Assembly: GCA_028023455.1 (NCBI GenBank)
Contig: JAQFVV010006215.1
Coordinates: 1,560,580 to 1,624,579, forward strand
Source: Epiperipatus broadwayi
Taxonomy: Eukaryota > Onychophora > Udeonychophora > Euonychophora > Peripatidae
Reading direction: 5' to 3'
Length of the DNA: 64,000 bases
Both the position numbers and the translations under genes were made by a program. Positions 45,960 to 56,556 of this stretch are shown piece by piece (position 1 is the first letter of the stretch; every line of letters begins with the position of its first letter). The notes under the pieces were generated by a model, which was not told where the DNA came from, made no database searches, and saw only the letters and a program-made list of their open reading frames with translations.

Positions 45960-47660
45960 ACAGGATTTCTAGAGCAAACAGTGCTAGCATTTGCCTTATT
46001 TTAATAAACCCTTCTTCATACAAACCAATAGTAGTGGTTACGGATAACATTATCTTATATACAAGATAGCCAACCAGGGGTCCTCTATTTCATTAGCTGC
46101 ATGCTAAAGGATCCAGAATTAAATTATACAGTTACAGAGAAAGAGGCACTAGCAATAGTGTGGGCTTTCCAAAACTTTCAACAAACACTGCTCAGATCAT
46201 AAGTAAAGTGATTACAGACCACAGGAGCCTTGAACTCTTGAACAAGAGCTACCTTATTAATAGCCAATTGGTTATATGGAGCCTGTTGTTACAAGAATTC
46301 AATTATACAATCCAATACTGTAAAGCATGTAGTAGCCGATGTACTAAATTGAAATCCATGCAGGTCAGAACAATGACACTTGTCCATAGACAATGCCTAC
46401 ATTACCAACATTGATGTAATATCCAATAAAGATGTAGACAATGATTTGTTAAATATTCATGACCTACAACCCCAAGATGAAAAACTAACCTCAATTATTA
46501 AGACATTAAATGGAGAGAAAGTTCAATATATGGCCTATGATCTTAAACAATACAAGTTAGAAAACAAGGTCTTATTTTATAAAATGAACAATGAGATTGA
46601 TGAGTGGAGGGTAGTGATAGGTTAAAAATCCACTCAAACAATATGTGCATTGTTTATATGGGCACTACAGAGCCCATAAAATAGAACAGACACTTAAAAT
46701 TGGTTTTACTCGGCTGGAATGTTCAAAGACACCTTAAAGGTAATCCAAAAATTTCAAGCATGCATGAGGGCAAAGTCAGTAAACCAAAGTTATGTCAGTT
46801 TGATTAAATCTATAATACCAACAAGACCAAATGAGATCTTATCTATAGACTTTTACAGACCTTTACCACCATCTAATAAACAAAGGTATCTGTTAGTAGC
46901 TTATGATCTCTTTTCAAATTTTATGCCACCATACTCTCTACCCCAAGCTAATACTAGATATACAATCAAAATATTAGGCATCCTCCATTTTAAAGAAATG
47001 GGGAAACCAGAAATGGTCCTATTAGATCACGGTACTCCTTTCCTATCCATAGAGTGGAAGAAATGCATAAAAAGACTACAAATAAAACGTGATAACCTCC
47101 ATTAGAAATCCACAATCAAGCACATGTGAACATGTGAGAACATGGACATTTGTTTGGGATCTATTAAAACTAAAGACATAAGGGTGGGTGAAGTATGTGA
47201 AGTGTGTAACCAAGTATATTAATTGGAGTGTTTATGAATCCATAGGGTTCATACCCATCAGGTTACATTTAAAACAAGATATCCCAAATTTGTTTAAAAC
47301 CTACAAATCTTTCTCCACAAAACCCCCAATAGATCCTAAAATGGATAAGAGAAAATCACATGATTAAATCAAGTGCATGGCAAGAAAGTAAGCACAACAA
47401 AAAGCAAGTGAAGTCAAATCATCAATTCCAAATAGGAGACATGGTTTGTCAAAACACCTCACATCAGCAAGCCGCAAGAATTCATTTTTCATAAATTTTT
47501 CAATGCATAAGAGGGCCCATATAACATTATAAAATGCTCAGGTTCCAATGCATACTGGTTGGACTGTGAAGGTGAGATAAGAGATACCTATAATTCAAGA
47601 ATATTAAAATTTTACCATGGGAATATTCTGGAAAATTAACCTTAAAAAATATTTATGAGA
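45960..47660 (+). pseudogene. Ty3/gypsy-type retrotransposon pol relic (RNase H and integrase)
   Basis: Fragments in several frames follow Ty3/gypsy pol order. The end of the RT/RNase H segment shows LNYTVTEKEALAIVWAF near 46,122-46,172 and ITDHRSLELL near 46,210-46,240. A linker follows, including the open frame at 46,380-46,625. A zinc-finger-like integrase start lies near 46,640-46,760, with CMRAKSVN close by. The integrase core is in the frame 46,719-47,105 (RPNEILSIDFYRPLP, and GKPEMVLLDHGTPFLS near 47,000-47,045). Stops and frameshifts interrupt it. The catalytic pattern is only partly preserved (Asp of SIDF and of LLDHG seen). Gag, protease and most RT are missing, and no LTR pair was identified. 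It is an old, defective copy; no restored sequence is given. Confidence 0.85.
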
Positions 47661-48959
47661 TCATGAATGGAAAGATGTCTACAAACACCCACAATTGAAC
47701 CCATTATCAAATCAAATATCTCAAGCAAGATGTTTTAAGGGATAAATGACATCAAATAGCCTCATAGAGTTTTATTTTTGGGGGGTTCAGATAAATGTTT
47801 ATTCAACTACCAAAATTATGAACCATAAAAGATGGATTTAGACATTCTTAAGGGAAAGAAACAACCCAGAGCTGTTAAAAGTGTCTATACAGTTACATAA
47901 GGATTGTAAGGCTGAGGAATGATCAACTCTAATTGTTTCAGCATGAACGTGCTTATTAATGACAATAGATGAAAACAACTGACTTAAAGTTAGGAGTTTT
48001 TCAAATCCAGTAAGGTATAATCTATTATATTTATATATACACATAAGGTATCATACCAAGGGTCCAATCACCTGAATATATGATGATACCATGAGAATGA
48101 AATATTTAGTTAATTTTGGAAAATTTCTCATGGTGGAAACCAATTTTCCATAACCACAAATTCAAAGTGAAAAGAAGTAAATCAAGTTTTCTCAAATTAC
48201 AGTATTATAAAAGAAAGCTATTTGTTATCAAACATCATAAAAAAATAATAAGCAAGGTTTAAACAATAAAATCATAACTTATGTTAGTTGAGGATTAAAA
48301 CCCTTACAGTCCATTTTAATCCTTTAAGGGAAAAGGAAATATAAGAGTACGATCCCAACTTATTAAAAACAAAGAGGGTTGGAAACAAAACATACTTAAT
48401 TAAAAGTATAATTAATCTATTAACACTCTTTGTTATATAAAACAAATTATTATATTATAAGTAGATTGTGATATGTTTTTTTTTGTTGTTGATGTTATGT
48501 TAAATCCCCTGACTACAATATAAGAGTAATTGATACTCAATTGACCAAAGTTCTGAACTTGGTATAAAGAGTAACAAAGAAAGATGGGATCTAAAATTAA
48601 ATTATTACATCAATCAATATTTTTTTAAAAAAAAATTATTAAAGAGACTAGAAATTCAAACTCTTAAACAATGGAAATGCATGCATGATATATCACTGAG
48701 ATGCTAGAAAAGAAATGGAATTGTTTTAATCATGACAAAAATGAATAATAATTGTAAATAATGTTTAGAAATGAATTAATGTTCATTTTATAATTTGTTT
48801 GTGTTATAAAAAAACAAATTATCTCCAAAAGCTGATGAAAACAATTACAAAAGGAAAATCTTATAAAGGTCAAAGGAGTAATATATTTTGGTTGTTTTCT
48901 ATTCTATCATGTCAGCCACATGATGGTGCTATTTCTATGTCAATTCCTAGAAATATATT
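47661..48959. other. AT-rich non-coding stretch
   Basis: Possible decayed 3' remainder of the retrotransposon at the start; otherwise nothing recognised. Confidence 0.45.
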
Positions 48960-48964
48960 TCAGC

Positions 48965-49150
48965 AGCCTCACTCAACCTAAGAAGCTTCTTTCTACGATA
49001 AAACACAGAAAGAGTCCTCACGGCGGTTTGGGCAGTGGCCTTAGTCAACCTACAAGGCTTCTTTCTAAGATAAAACACAAAGAGTCCTCACTGGCTAGCC
49101 ACTCATGACTTTTTTCTATGCTAAAAGCACAAAGCACAGACAAAAGCCTT
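48965..49150 (+). repeat. Degenerate tandem repeat, about 60-70-bp units
   Basis: Three successive diverged units contain (CACTCAACCTA)AGAAGCTTC, TTTCTANGATAAAACACA and AAGAGTCCTCA. The third (ACTCATGACTTTTTTCTATG) is degraded. Confidence 0.7.
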
Positions 49151-49454
49151 TATTGGCTACTGTAGTTGGTTGTGTTATTAACTTTATCGTAAATGCTAGA
49201 ATGTCTATTTTCTCTATACTTTGGTGCAAGGGCGTATGGATTTTAGCCTGTCGTAATTATTTAAAATTTTATTTCAAAGATTTTTTTTTCAAGTGCTCTA
49301 ACCTACTGATACATTGTAACTTTATTAACAATGTTGTGAAGGTTCCATTACGAATGTGTAACCCTCAAAAATTGTTTTTAAGGGTGCGGTAGAGTAGTAT
49401 TTTGATGATCATGTGAAAGGTAATGTTTTTGCGAGAATTCAGCCATGACAATTT
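49151..49454. other. Unassigned stretch between repeat arrays
   Basis: A 95-codon plus-strand frame crosses here (49,105-49,392). It starts in the tandem repeat and is rich in hydrophobic and Cys residues. It matches nothing I know and is probably fortuitous. Confidence 0.35.
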
Positions 49455-50540
49455 ACTTTTTATATATATGCACAAACAAAAACAACCCAGTTTCTGATTA
49501 ATTACTATCAAAAAAAAGCAAATTAGTCGGGTATCATTTTTAAATTTAGTATTTGAATTATGATACTTTTTATATATACACAATAACAAAAAGAACCCAC
49601 TTTCTGATTAATTACTGTCCAAAAAATGCATATTAGTCGGGTATCATTTTAAAATTTACTATTTAAATAACGGTACTTTTTATATATACACATTAATAGT
49701 TTTAACAAGGCTGTAAACCTTAGCAATGAGCGTCTGAAAAAATCATCACTAGGGACCTCTGTAGGTCTTTAAAACACATGCTTACGCTATGAAGAAAAGA
49801 GAGAATCCCAAAGAGAAAAAAAAGCAAATTAGTCAGGTATCATTTTTAAATTGAGTATTTAAATGACGGTCCTTTTTATATATACATGTTAACAAAAAGA
49901 ACCCACTTTCTGATTAATTACTGTCCAAAAAAAAAGTAAATTACTTGGGTATCATTTTAAAATTTAGTATGAATTTTTAAATGTTGTGGTTAAATTGAAT
50001 AATGTAGAATTGCGTATTATATTCTATTAAAAAAAGACTGTAACTTTTTATATAAACACACAAATAAAAACAACCCACTTTCTGGTTAATTATTGTCAAT
50101 ACCAAAAAATAAAAATAAAAATTAGTCAGATATCATTTTTTAAATTTAGTATTTAAATAATATTACTTTTAATATCTACATACTAACAAAAATAATCCAG
50201 TTTCTGATTAATTACTGTCCAAAAAAAAAGGCAAATTAGTCGGGTATCATTTTTAAATGTAGTATTTAAATAATGGTACTTTTTATATATACACATTAAC
50301 AAAAAGAACCCACTTTCTGATTAATTACTGTCAAAAAAAAGCAAATTAGTCGGGTATCATTTTTAAATTTAGCACGAATTTAGAAATTTTGTGTAAATTA
50401 AAAAATGCGTCATTGCCTATTATTTTCTATTAAAAAAATACCGTAACATTTTATAGATATACACACAAACAAAAACAACCCATTTTATGATTAATTACTG
50501 TCCAAAAAATGTAAATTATTCGAATATTATTTTTAAATTT
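49455..50540 (+). repeat. Satellite-like array, eight diverged units
   Basis: Units begin with ACTTTTTATATATACACA near 49,455, 49,564, 49,672, 49,870, 50,042, 50,163, 50,277 and 50,447. Each has AACAAAAANAACCCACTTTC, TGATTAATTACTGTC, an A run, GCAAATTAGTCGGGTATCAT and TTTTAAATTTAGTA. Basic spacing is about 110-120 bp. Some units (after 49,690, 49,975, 50,370) carry extra sequence, including a shared TAAATTNAANAATGNNNNATTGC segment. The orientation is constant. Confidence 0.88.
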
Positions 50541-51207
50541 GATGTGAATTTTTAAATTTAGTTTTTTAAATAGTAATATTATTTACTATTAGTTACTTTA
50601 ATTTCCTATTACAAAACTAAAGCTGATATTTACATAAAATCACAGGCCCGGCCCGGAATCGTAATATGTATGTGTTTTTGATTAGCATCAACGCCATCAA
50701 ACGGCTGACATGATAGAATAGAAAACTACCGAATTTTTTTCTGTACTGATAATCAGACTGTGTTTGATGTATGTGCTTATCCTGACCCTTGATGTTGGAA
50801 TGATCTGCTGATATTGCATATGCCAAATGTATAGTTTTCTGCAGTATGTCACATATATTCATTTAACATAGAGGCTTTTCTCTATCTTTATATGTTTTAT
50901 GAGAGGAAACTTTTCATTTTTATTTCTTTTTATCATTGTCAATAAGGCATTATAGATACATTAGTTTTGCTAAATAAAACTGTATTCTTACTATATATAA
51001 TAAATTTATATTATTTTTTATATATTATATATTATTAAAACTATATTGTTAAATTTATTTTTTTACTTGAATTATGCACAAATTATTTCAATTTAATAAA
51101 AAATGCACAGAAGAGGAAAAAAAAGTGCATTATAGTTAATAAAAATTAAAGGAACATTGCTGTAGAGCCTAATGATAGTCTGAGTTTATACAAAATTTAT
51201 GCTAAAA
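50541..51207. other. AT-rich non-coding stretch
   Basis: A slightly GC-richer patch at 50,640-50,800 (CACAGGCCCGGCCCGGAATC) gives an 81-codon minus-strand frame without family resemblance. Nothing firmer. Confidence 0.4.
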
Positions 51208-51327
51208 GAGTATATTTGACAAGTGTTGGTGGCCGAGTGGTTAGCACAGCTGCCTTACAAGCAATTGTCCTGAGGTTCACTTCCCGTCCGACGCTTTGAC
51301 ATATTAAAAAAAAAGGAGTATATTTGA
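51208..51327 (+). mobile_element. tRNA-derived SINE type II (copy 6)
   Basis: CAAGTGTTGGTGGCCGAGTGG (A box TGGCCGAGTGG, close to the tRNA consensus), CTGC-CTTACAA-GCAATTG anticodon arm, GAGGTTCACTTCCC (B box), GACGCTTTGACATA and an A tail. The perfect 12-bp duplication GAGTATATTTGA lies at 51,208-51,219 and 51,316-51,327. Confidence 0.88.
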
Positions 51328-51785
51328 AAAATTAAAATATTAAATTTTATGAATTTTCCATCTTTAATTTTATATATTTGATTTGCCATATTTCTGAAGC
51401 ATTTATGTAATATATACATTGAATAAAAGAGAAATATTTGTCACATTTATATTATATTTTGACAGTATATTCATCATAACATTTTTTACAGATAACCAAC
51501 TTCAATCTTATTGTGCTAATTAAACTAATGTCTTTAAAGACTTAATCTCTAACGTTTTTCAAATTAATCTGTTTATTCTTATAAAGGTTAACAGTTACAA
51601 ACTAGTTTAACAACTTAGTTGGCATTTTAGCATTTGATATTAATTAATTAATTATGTTCAAATAGATAACTCATGGAGTCAAAATAAAATATTTTATTGC
51701 TGTCACAGCAGATTTTAACTATAAATTTGTTTGGGTCATATATCTTTTTTACCATAAAATCAACAATGTTTACAATTAGATTATA
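51328..51785. other. AT-rich non-coding stretch
   Basis: Nothing recognised. Confidence 0.5.
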
Positions 51786-51945
51786 ATTAAAGAGAAAGAA
51801 TTTCCATCCTTAATATATGTGCTGTACAAATCTTATAATAGCTCACCAATGTCATGTTGAGCACTGGGGATTGCTGAGCTATAATAAGATTAGTACAGTG
51901 CATATATTAAAGGTTGAAATCCTTCTTCTTTAATCACATATGATC
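51786..51945. mobile_element. Foldback family G, 160 bp
   Basis: The left arm ATTAAAGAGAAAGAATTTCC, TTAATATATGTGCTGTAC and AATCTTATAATAGCTCA is answered by TGAGCTATAATAAGATT, GTACAGTGCATATATTAA and GGNTTGAAATCCTTCTTCTT. The arms are about 63 bp and the loop about 33 bp. No target duplication was established. Confidence 0.8.
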
Positions 51946-52369
51946 TCTGATCTTAGAAAATAAATTTAAATATTAATTAGATTATAACTAAAATTACTAA
52001 AATATAGGTCTTAAAATTATATAACCAAATAAACAGTGGATATTTGCAATCTAATATTGCTGCTGGTTTTGGGTTCTGATTAGTATTATTATCTTGCAAT
52101 CATCAATTGCTCTCCATTATCTAGATATAACTTAAGTAGAATAATGTAAATAGATTTCTGCAGTCGATGTAAATTTAGATTTTCGTGTAATTTAAAAATA
52201 TTTTCCAATTCAATTTTTTGCCAGGTTTTTCATTTGAGAAAGTATTGTGTTATTATATATACACCTAGACTTATTTAACAGTATTGTAGAGTTGTACATT
52301 CTGACTACCATACTTTTACTTTGGATTATTTAATATTCTATTTAAATGGATACGGTCCTATACTTGAGG

Positions 52370-52715
52370 GGTCAGAGTGACTTCAGGTCAACATGGGTGT
52401 GGTGATAATGTTGGCATCAGCATGGGATTTGGGATTTTCAACATCAGATTTTCAATGATATAGATGGCTGAAGAGTTGGAGATTTGAGAAGATTGAAGCC
52501 TGTCCATTAAAGTGTGAGGATTTGCTATCTTAATATAAACTGAGCACTGATTATATATATATATATATGTAAGAGATGATAATCTGGACCAACTGATGAT
52601 TGCTGGTTTAGCATGAAGTATATTGGTGATTAGTGTGTGGTCATGTGTATCAGTTGTATGAGATAGTGTGGATAGTTGGTGGGTGCTTGAAAGTCTGAAT
52701 TCAAATCCTATATTT
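52370..52715 (+). repeat. Family R SINE-like repeat, plus-strand copy
   Basis: The most complete copy of the family at 280-565, also partly present at 34,701-36,113 and 59,355-59,470. Blocks in order: CATCAGATTTTCAATGATAT, GGCTGAAGAGTTGGAGATTT, GTCCATTAAAGTGTGAGGAT, CTGAGCACTGATTATATATA, CTGGACCAACTGATGATTGC and TGAAAGTCTGAATTCAAATC. A TATATA microsatellite sits in the middle. The end resembles a B box region only weakly. Confidence 0.55.
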
Positions 52716-53055
52716 ATTCTTCTATCGTAATTTATTTATGTGTGTGTGTGTGTTTTTTTAAAACTGGAATAAGAGTAAAGTTTTATTATTTTTAGATGAA
52801 CATGATAGCAATTGAGTTTTATTATCTTTCTTTATTCAAACTAAAGGTATATTCTTTTTTTTTTTTAGTTTAAAACTAGTTTTTTTTTTTTAAAACAAAT
52901 AATTTATTAGACAAGAAAAAAAAATTTGTTACAACTGTTAAATTAAATTTACATGACTTTGAACTACACTGTCTTTTGCTTCAAAGAAGCCACTCTGATT
53001 CTAGTCCCAAACAAGTTGTTTCCTTATAATTTCGAGGTATGCTTTGAAGAATTGT

Positions 53056-53530
53056 TTATAAAAACAAAACCTTATTCCACGTGTCCCAAAATAAATTTGA
53101 AGGTGTAAGCATTTTGTCTCTGTCTTTAATTTTTTTTATTACTCCAATGTAGGCATTCTGGGCAAAGACAAATTGGCATCTGATAATCCAGACCGAATAG
53201 GTAAAGAAGATGGCCAATCTGATTATGGAAATATCACTACTGTTGATGGCTGTCTTAATAGATAATAGCATTCTAATATCAACTGTTACTTTAGTTGATA
53301 TCAATGCTTTAATGTTATTAAAGTAGGGACACATGTAAAGGAGACGTTTCATCAGTCGTTTTACAAAGTTGACATTGAGGATCAATTTTATTAAAACCTC
53401 GTTTCCACACTAGAAAGTGGTTAGTGGGTAATGCTAGTAGGTTCAGCTTTATTTATAATACCTTATTTTTTACATTGTTTTCCCTTCACCTTCTATTCTC
53501 CGAGTTTTGTTTTGAAATTCAAAGTTTTTA
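53056..53530 (-). pseudogene. Possible LINE C-terminal (zinc-binding) relic
   Basis: The minus strand reads ...HFLVWKRGFNKIDPQCQLCK near 53,350-53,410. After a frameshift the frame at 53,056-53,385 continues with LLYMCPYFNNIKAL. The pattern 'LVW...C-x2-C...H...CP.F' is that of the zinc-binding segment (zf-RVT type) at the C terminus of many non-LTR reverse transcriptases. Upstream RT motifs were not found. The 109-codon frame itself continues with unremarkable sequence. A divergent LINE 3' relic is the best reading; an unrelated protein cannot be excluded. Confidence 0.45.
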
Positions 53531-54291
53531 AAATATATATTTCTTAGAATATCAGTTCTTAAGATTTCTCTGTTTTCACTTAAAGTGATGATTTTTATGC
53601 ACTGAGAATACCTTTTGCTGCGTAAACTATTGACTATAATAAAAAATTATATAATTTATTTTTTATTTTAATTTATAATTTTATTGTGAAGTTTATATAT
53701 ATATAAGATGTATTTACGTTTTAACTAATTTTATTTAGTATTTCACTATTTTAAATAAATAAATGTTTATATTTTTCCAATGTGATTTGTTTATTAATTA
53801 TTTTATGTTTTTTTTTTTTTAAGTGTTTAATTAACTTCTTTGATTATAATTATTTAAGAGATTAGTTAGCAATACGCGCAGAGCCCTCTTTGAATCATTT
53901 CGAGTTTTTTTGATGCACAAATTAATTTTGATTTTCCTAATTATATCATCATTATTTTTCGTATTTAAACCTACGTTAATATATATAGATTACATATTTT
54001 AAAACTGTACTTAAATCAGAGAGGAAAAAAAAACTAAGCCTACGCTTTACATCTTCTATCTTACCTTGTGTAATGTATAATCATAGATAAAGATTAAAAA
54101 GAAAAATGAAACAAATGCTAGCGATTAAATTTAGAAAATATGCTTATATTAGAAATTGCTATAAAGCTCTGTACAAGCTAATATTAAATTGAATACTTTT
54201 AAATAACGTCTTTAATAAATATTTTCCTCCGTAATTTTTATTTCATCAATGTTTTTACATTATTAGGATGAAAGAAATAGTTTCCATATTA
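53531..54291. other. AT-rich non-coding stretch
   Basis: Nothing recognised. Confidence 0.5.
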
Positions 54292-54494
54292 TTAAAATCT
54301 TGACAAACGATCAAAAGGAACATCTTCCTCTCCCACCTTGTTTAATAAACACTTCATAATACCAGATAACAATGGACGCCACCAGCTTGCTCCACAGTTC
54401 CTTGACAACAGCTTTGTCACCGTGGTAATAAGACCATCGATGAAATGACAAATCACTAATGTTGTAGGCAAGGAATTACAAGAAAGAAAAGATT
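54292..54494 (-). pseudogene. Exon-like GC-richer island, unknown family
   Basis: This 200-bp island is markedly less AT-rich than its flanks and is open in three frames. Minus frame A runs about 66 codons to the TAA at 54,292-54,294 (…KLLSRNCGASWWRPLLSG… and NKVGEEDVPFDRLSRF at the end). Minus frame B is open for about 55 codons (SDLSFHRWSYYHGDKAVVKE…). A plus frame is open for about 48 codons (…PDNNGRHQLAPQFLDN…). Before the minus frames lies a pyrimidine-rich stretch TCTTTTCTTTCTTG ending in ACATTAG at about 54,455, which could be a splice acceptor. AAACAAG/GTGGGA near 54,333 could be a donor. Frame A or an internal exon in frame B are the main options. No product is assigned. Confidence 0.4.
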
Positions 54495-55013
54495 TTAATT
54501 ATTAGAGCTATCATAGCTGATGGAAAAATAACATGTAAATGTCATAGAAAGCAATCGTTGACACAGCACATAATATAATAATTTTATTTTAAATAACAAA
54601 CATTTTTATACACGAAAGTTTCCTTAGCTTTAATCATTAAAATCTTTCGCATTATTTTGTTTATTAAAATACGGATTTAAAGAAATAACTTTTTTATTTA
54701 AAAAAAAGAGGAATAAATAATAAATTCGCAATAAGCATTAAATTAAAAATATAAACTATATTTACAATGCAGTGTGTGTATATAAATATAAAGAAATAAT
54801 TTTTAAATAACTCAGAAAATGATTGCTTCCACTGGTGAATGTTAATGGAATAAACATGTACTAAATAGATTGATCAATGAACGATTGGAAAAGGTTTTAG
54901 TGTTTTTATTAATTAAAAATAGCTAAATATCCATTTACTGATCAGTATAAAATGGTTAGCAGAGTTGTTTATTTGAAAAATCATGAGCTTATTTTTATTT
55001 GTTTGTCTTTCCT
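54495..55013. other. AT-rich non-coding stretch
   Basis: Nothing recognised. Confidence 0.5.
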
Positions 55014-55154
55014 TACAAAGCTATTATTATTATTTTTTAAAGTGTCATAGCATCGGCCGGGACGCGAACCCGCAACCCGGGCAACTGCCTGCAAGTGCAA
55101 GGCTGTCGCGCTGACCTCTCGACCACCAATATAAACATACAAAGCTATTATTAT
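55014..55154 (-). mobile_element. tRNA-derived SINE type I (copy 7), very well preserved
   Basis: Minus strand: TTGGTGGTCGAGAGGTCAGC (A box), a stem with enlarged loop CTTGCACTTGCAGGC, GTTGCGGGTTCGCGTCCCGG (B box) and CGATGCTATGACACTTTA with a short A-rich tail. The 17/17 duplication TACAAAGCTATTATTAT at 55,014-55,030 and 55,138-55,154 is perfect. It is nearly identical to the copy at 9090-9198, including the loop expansion. Confidence 0.93.
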
Positions 55155-56177
55155 AATCTGTTTACTAATTAGATTTCCAATTGCACTTCCCATCCACTCC
55201 CTTAACATCAATAAATAGCAATCCCAAATATTTCTTTCCTTTTGTTACCACCTTTTGGTTTCTAAGATATCACTTTGTTTTTAATAAAATACAAAGAAAA
55301 TATAATTTACTTTTCTTCAATAAAATCAAAAATAGAAAGCACACTCATCCACCTACAGATATTTATGAGGCTACTCATCACTAAACATGTTTGTGTATTT
55401 TTAATCTCTTTAATATCAAAACTAGGCATTTGTTTTAGAAGATTAATATTTTTTCTCTAATTTTTTTATTTATTTATTTCCTCCAGTTTTGAAAAAAGGA
55501 AAAATTATATACTCAGATTTAAATACTTACTTTCTTTATAATTTAATATAATCTATAATTTGATATAAAATGTTTTTTTGATTGATAAACTCTAAATTAA
55601 AAAAATGTAAGATCACTTAAAAAATTTCCACCTTTCTGGAAAATTTCCTGCTTTATTCAGGATTTGAATTTCAAGCTATCATAGACTAATATATTAATTA
55701 TTATATCATTAGGTTTTTCATTTATATATATATTGTATTTACAGAAGTTTGAGATGCATATCTGTATGTGGCAAAATGTCAATCAAACTTTTTTCTTATC
55801 TGATTTTGATGGTAGATATGTTAATCTATGAAGCATTGAACTATGTTGCTATGACAATGATAATATTAATATAAAAATTTTGTTCACTATTAATTGTATT
55901 GTATAAGATTGTGAATTGATTTCATTCATTTTAAAATGGATATGTGAATAATAAAGCATGTAGTTTGGATAAAAGTATTGTTCTTTTGTTTTTGTATATA
56001 TTTTCACACTGCATTCATGATAATAATTTACAAGCAATACAACCAAATGTCTAATACATTTGTTATTTTATTTGTATAGTATTGTATTGGAAAAAAATAT
56101 ATGTGAAAATATATTCCCAATGAAGTATGGTGAGAATGTATTACCAATTGTTTAATTTGTGTTAGAATGAAAAAATG
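55155..56177. other. AT-rich non-coding stretch
   Basis: Nothing recognised. Confidence 0.5.
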
Positions 56178-56556
56178 GTCATCATCATCATCAACCATTA
56201 TCAATCCACTGCAGGATGAAGGTCTCTCCAAGTTCAATCCATCTTCTCTGATCTTTAGCTTCTCTTCTCCACATCACCCCTGAACACTTTTACTTCATCT
56301 ATCCAACTCATATGTGGTCTCTTTCTGGGTCTTTTACAATCTCTTGGAATACAGGTTAAGATTTCAATTGTCCATCTATTATCATCTCTTCTAGCAATAT
56401 GTCCAGCCAAACTCCATTTCAGTCTTTTAGTTTTTCAATGAGGTCAGTAACACCTGTTTGTTCTCTTACCCATATATTGCATTTTCGATCTCTTCTTGTT
56501 ACTCTTAACATGCATCTTTCCATACTTCTTTGAGTGTGGAGAGATGCATGTTAGGA
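56178..56556 (-). pseudogene. RTE/BovB-type LINE 3' fragment (copy C) with inverted 5' end
   Basis: The minus strand encodes the LINE tail, parallel to copy B: the NWIPRDxKRxR region near 56,330 and the RWMDEIK-like region near 56,290. It ends in the same (GAT)n tract, seen as ATCATCATCATC at 56,178-56,190. It is heavily 5'-truncated. At the truncation point AACATGCATCTTTCCA (56,507-56,522) is followed after 14 bases by its inverse TGGAGAGATGCATGTT (56,537-56,552), so the 5' end folds back on itself. Confidence 0.85.

Noticed and set aside
49105-49392. 95-codon plus-strand frame
   Set aside because: It starts inside a degenerate tandem repeat, has low-complexity hydrophobic content and no recognisable motif.
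42352-50540. CRISPR-like arrays
   Set aside because: The repeated units at 42,352 and 49,455 are diverged tandem repeats without regular unique spacers, in a eukaryotic context with no cas-like genes.
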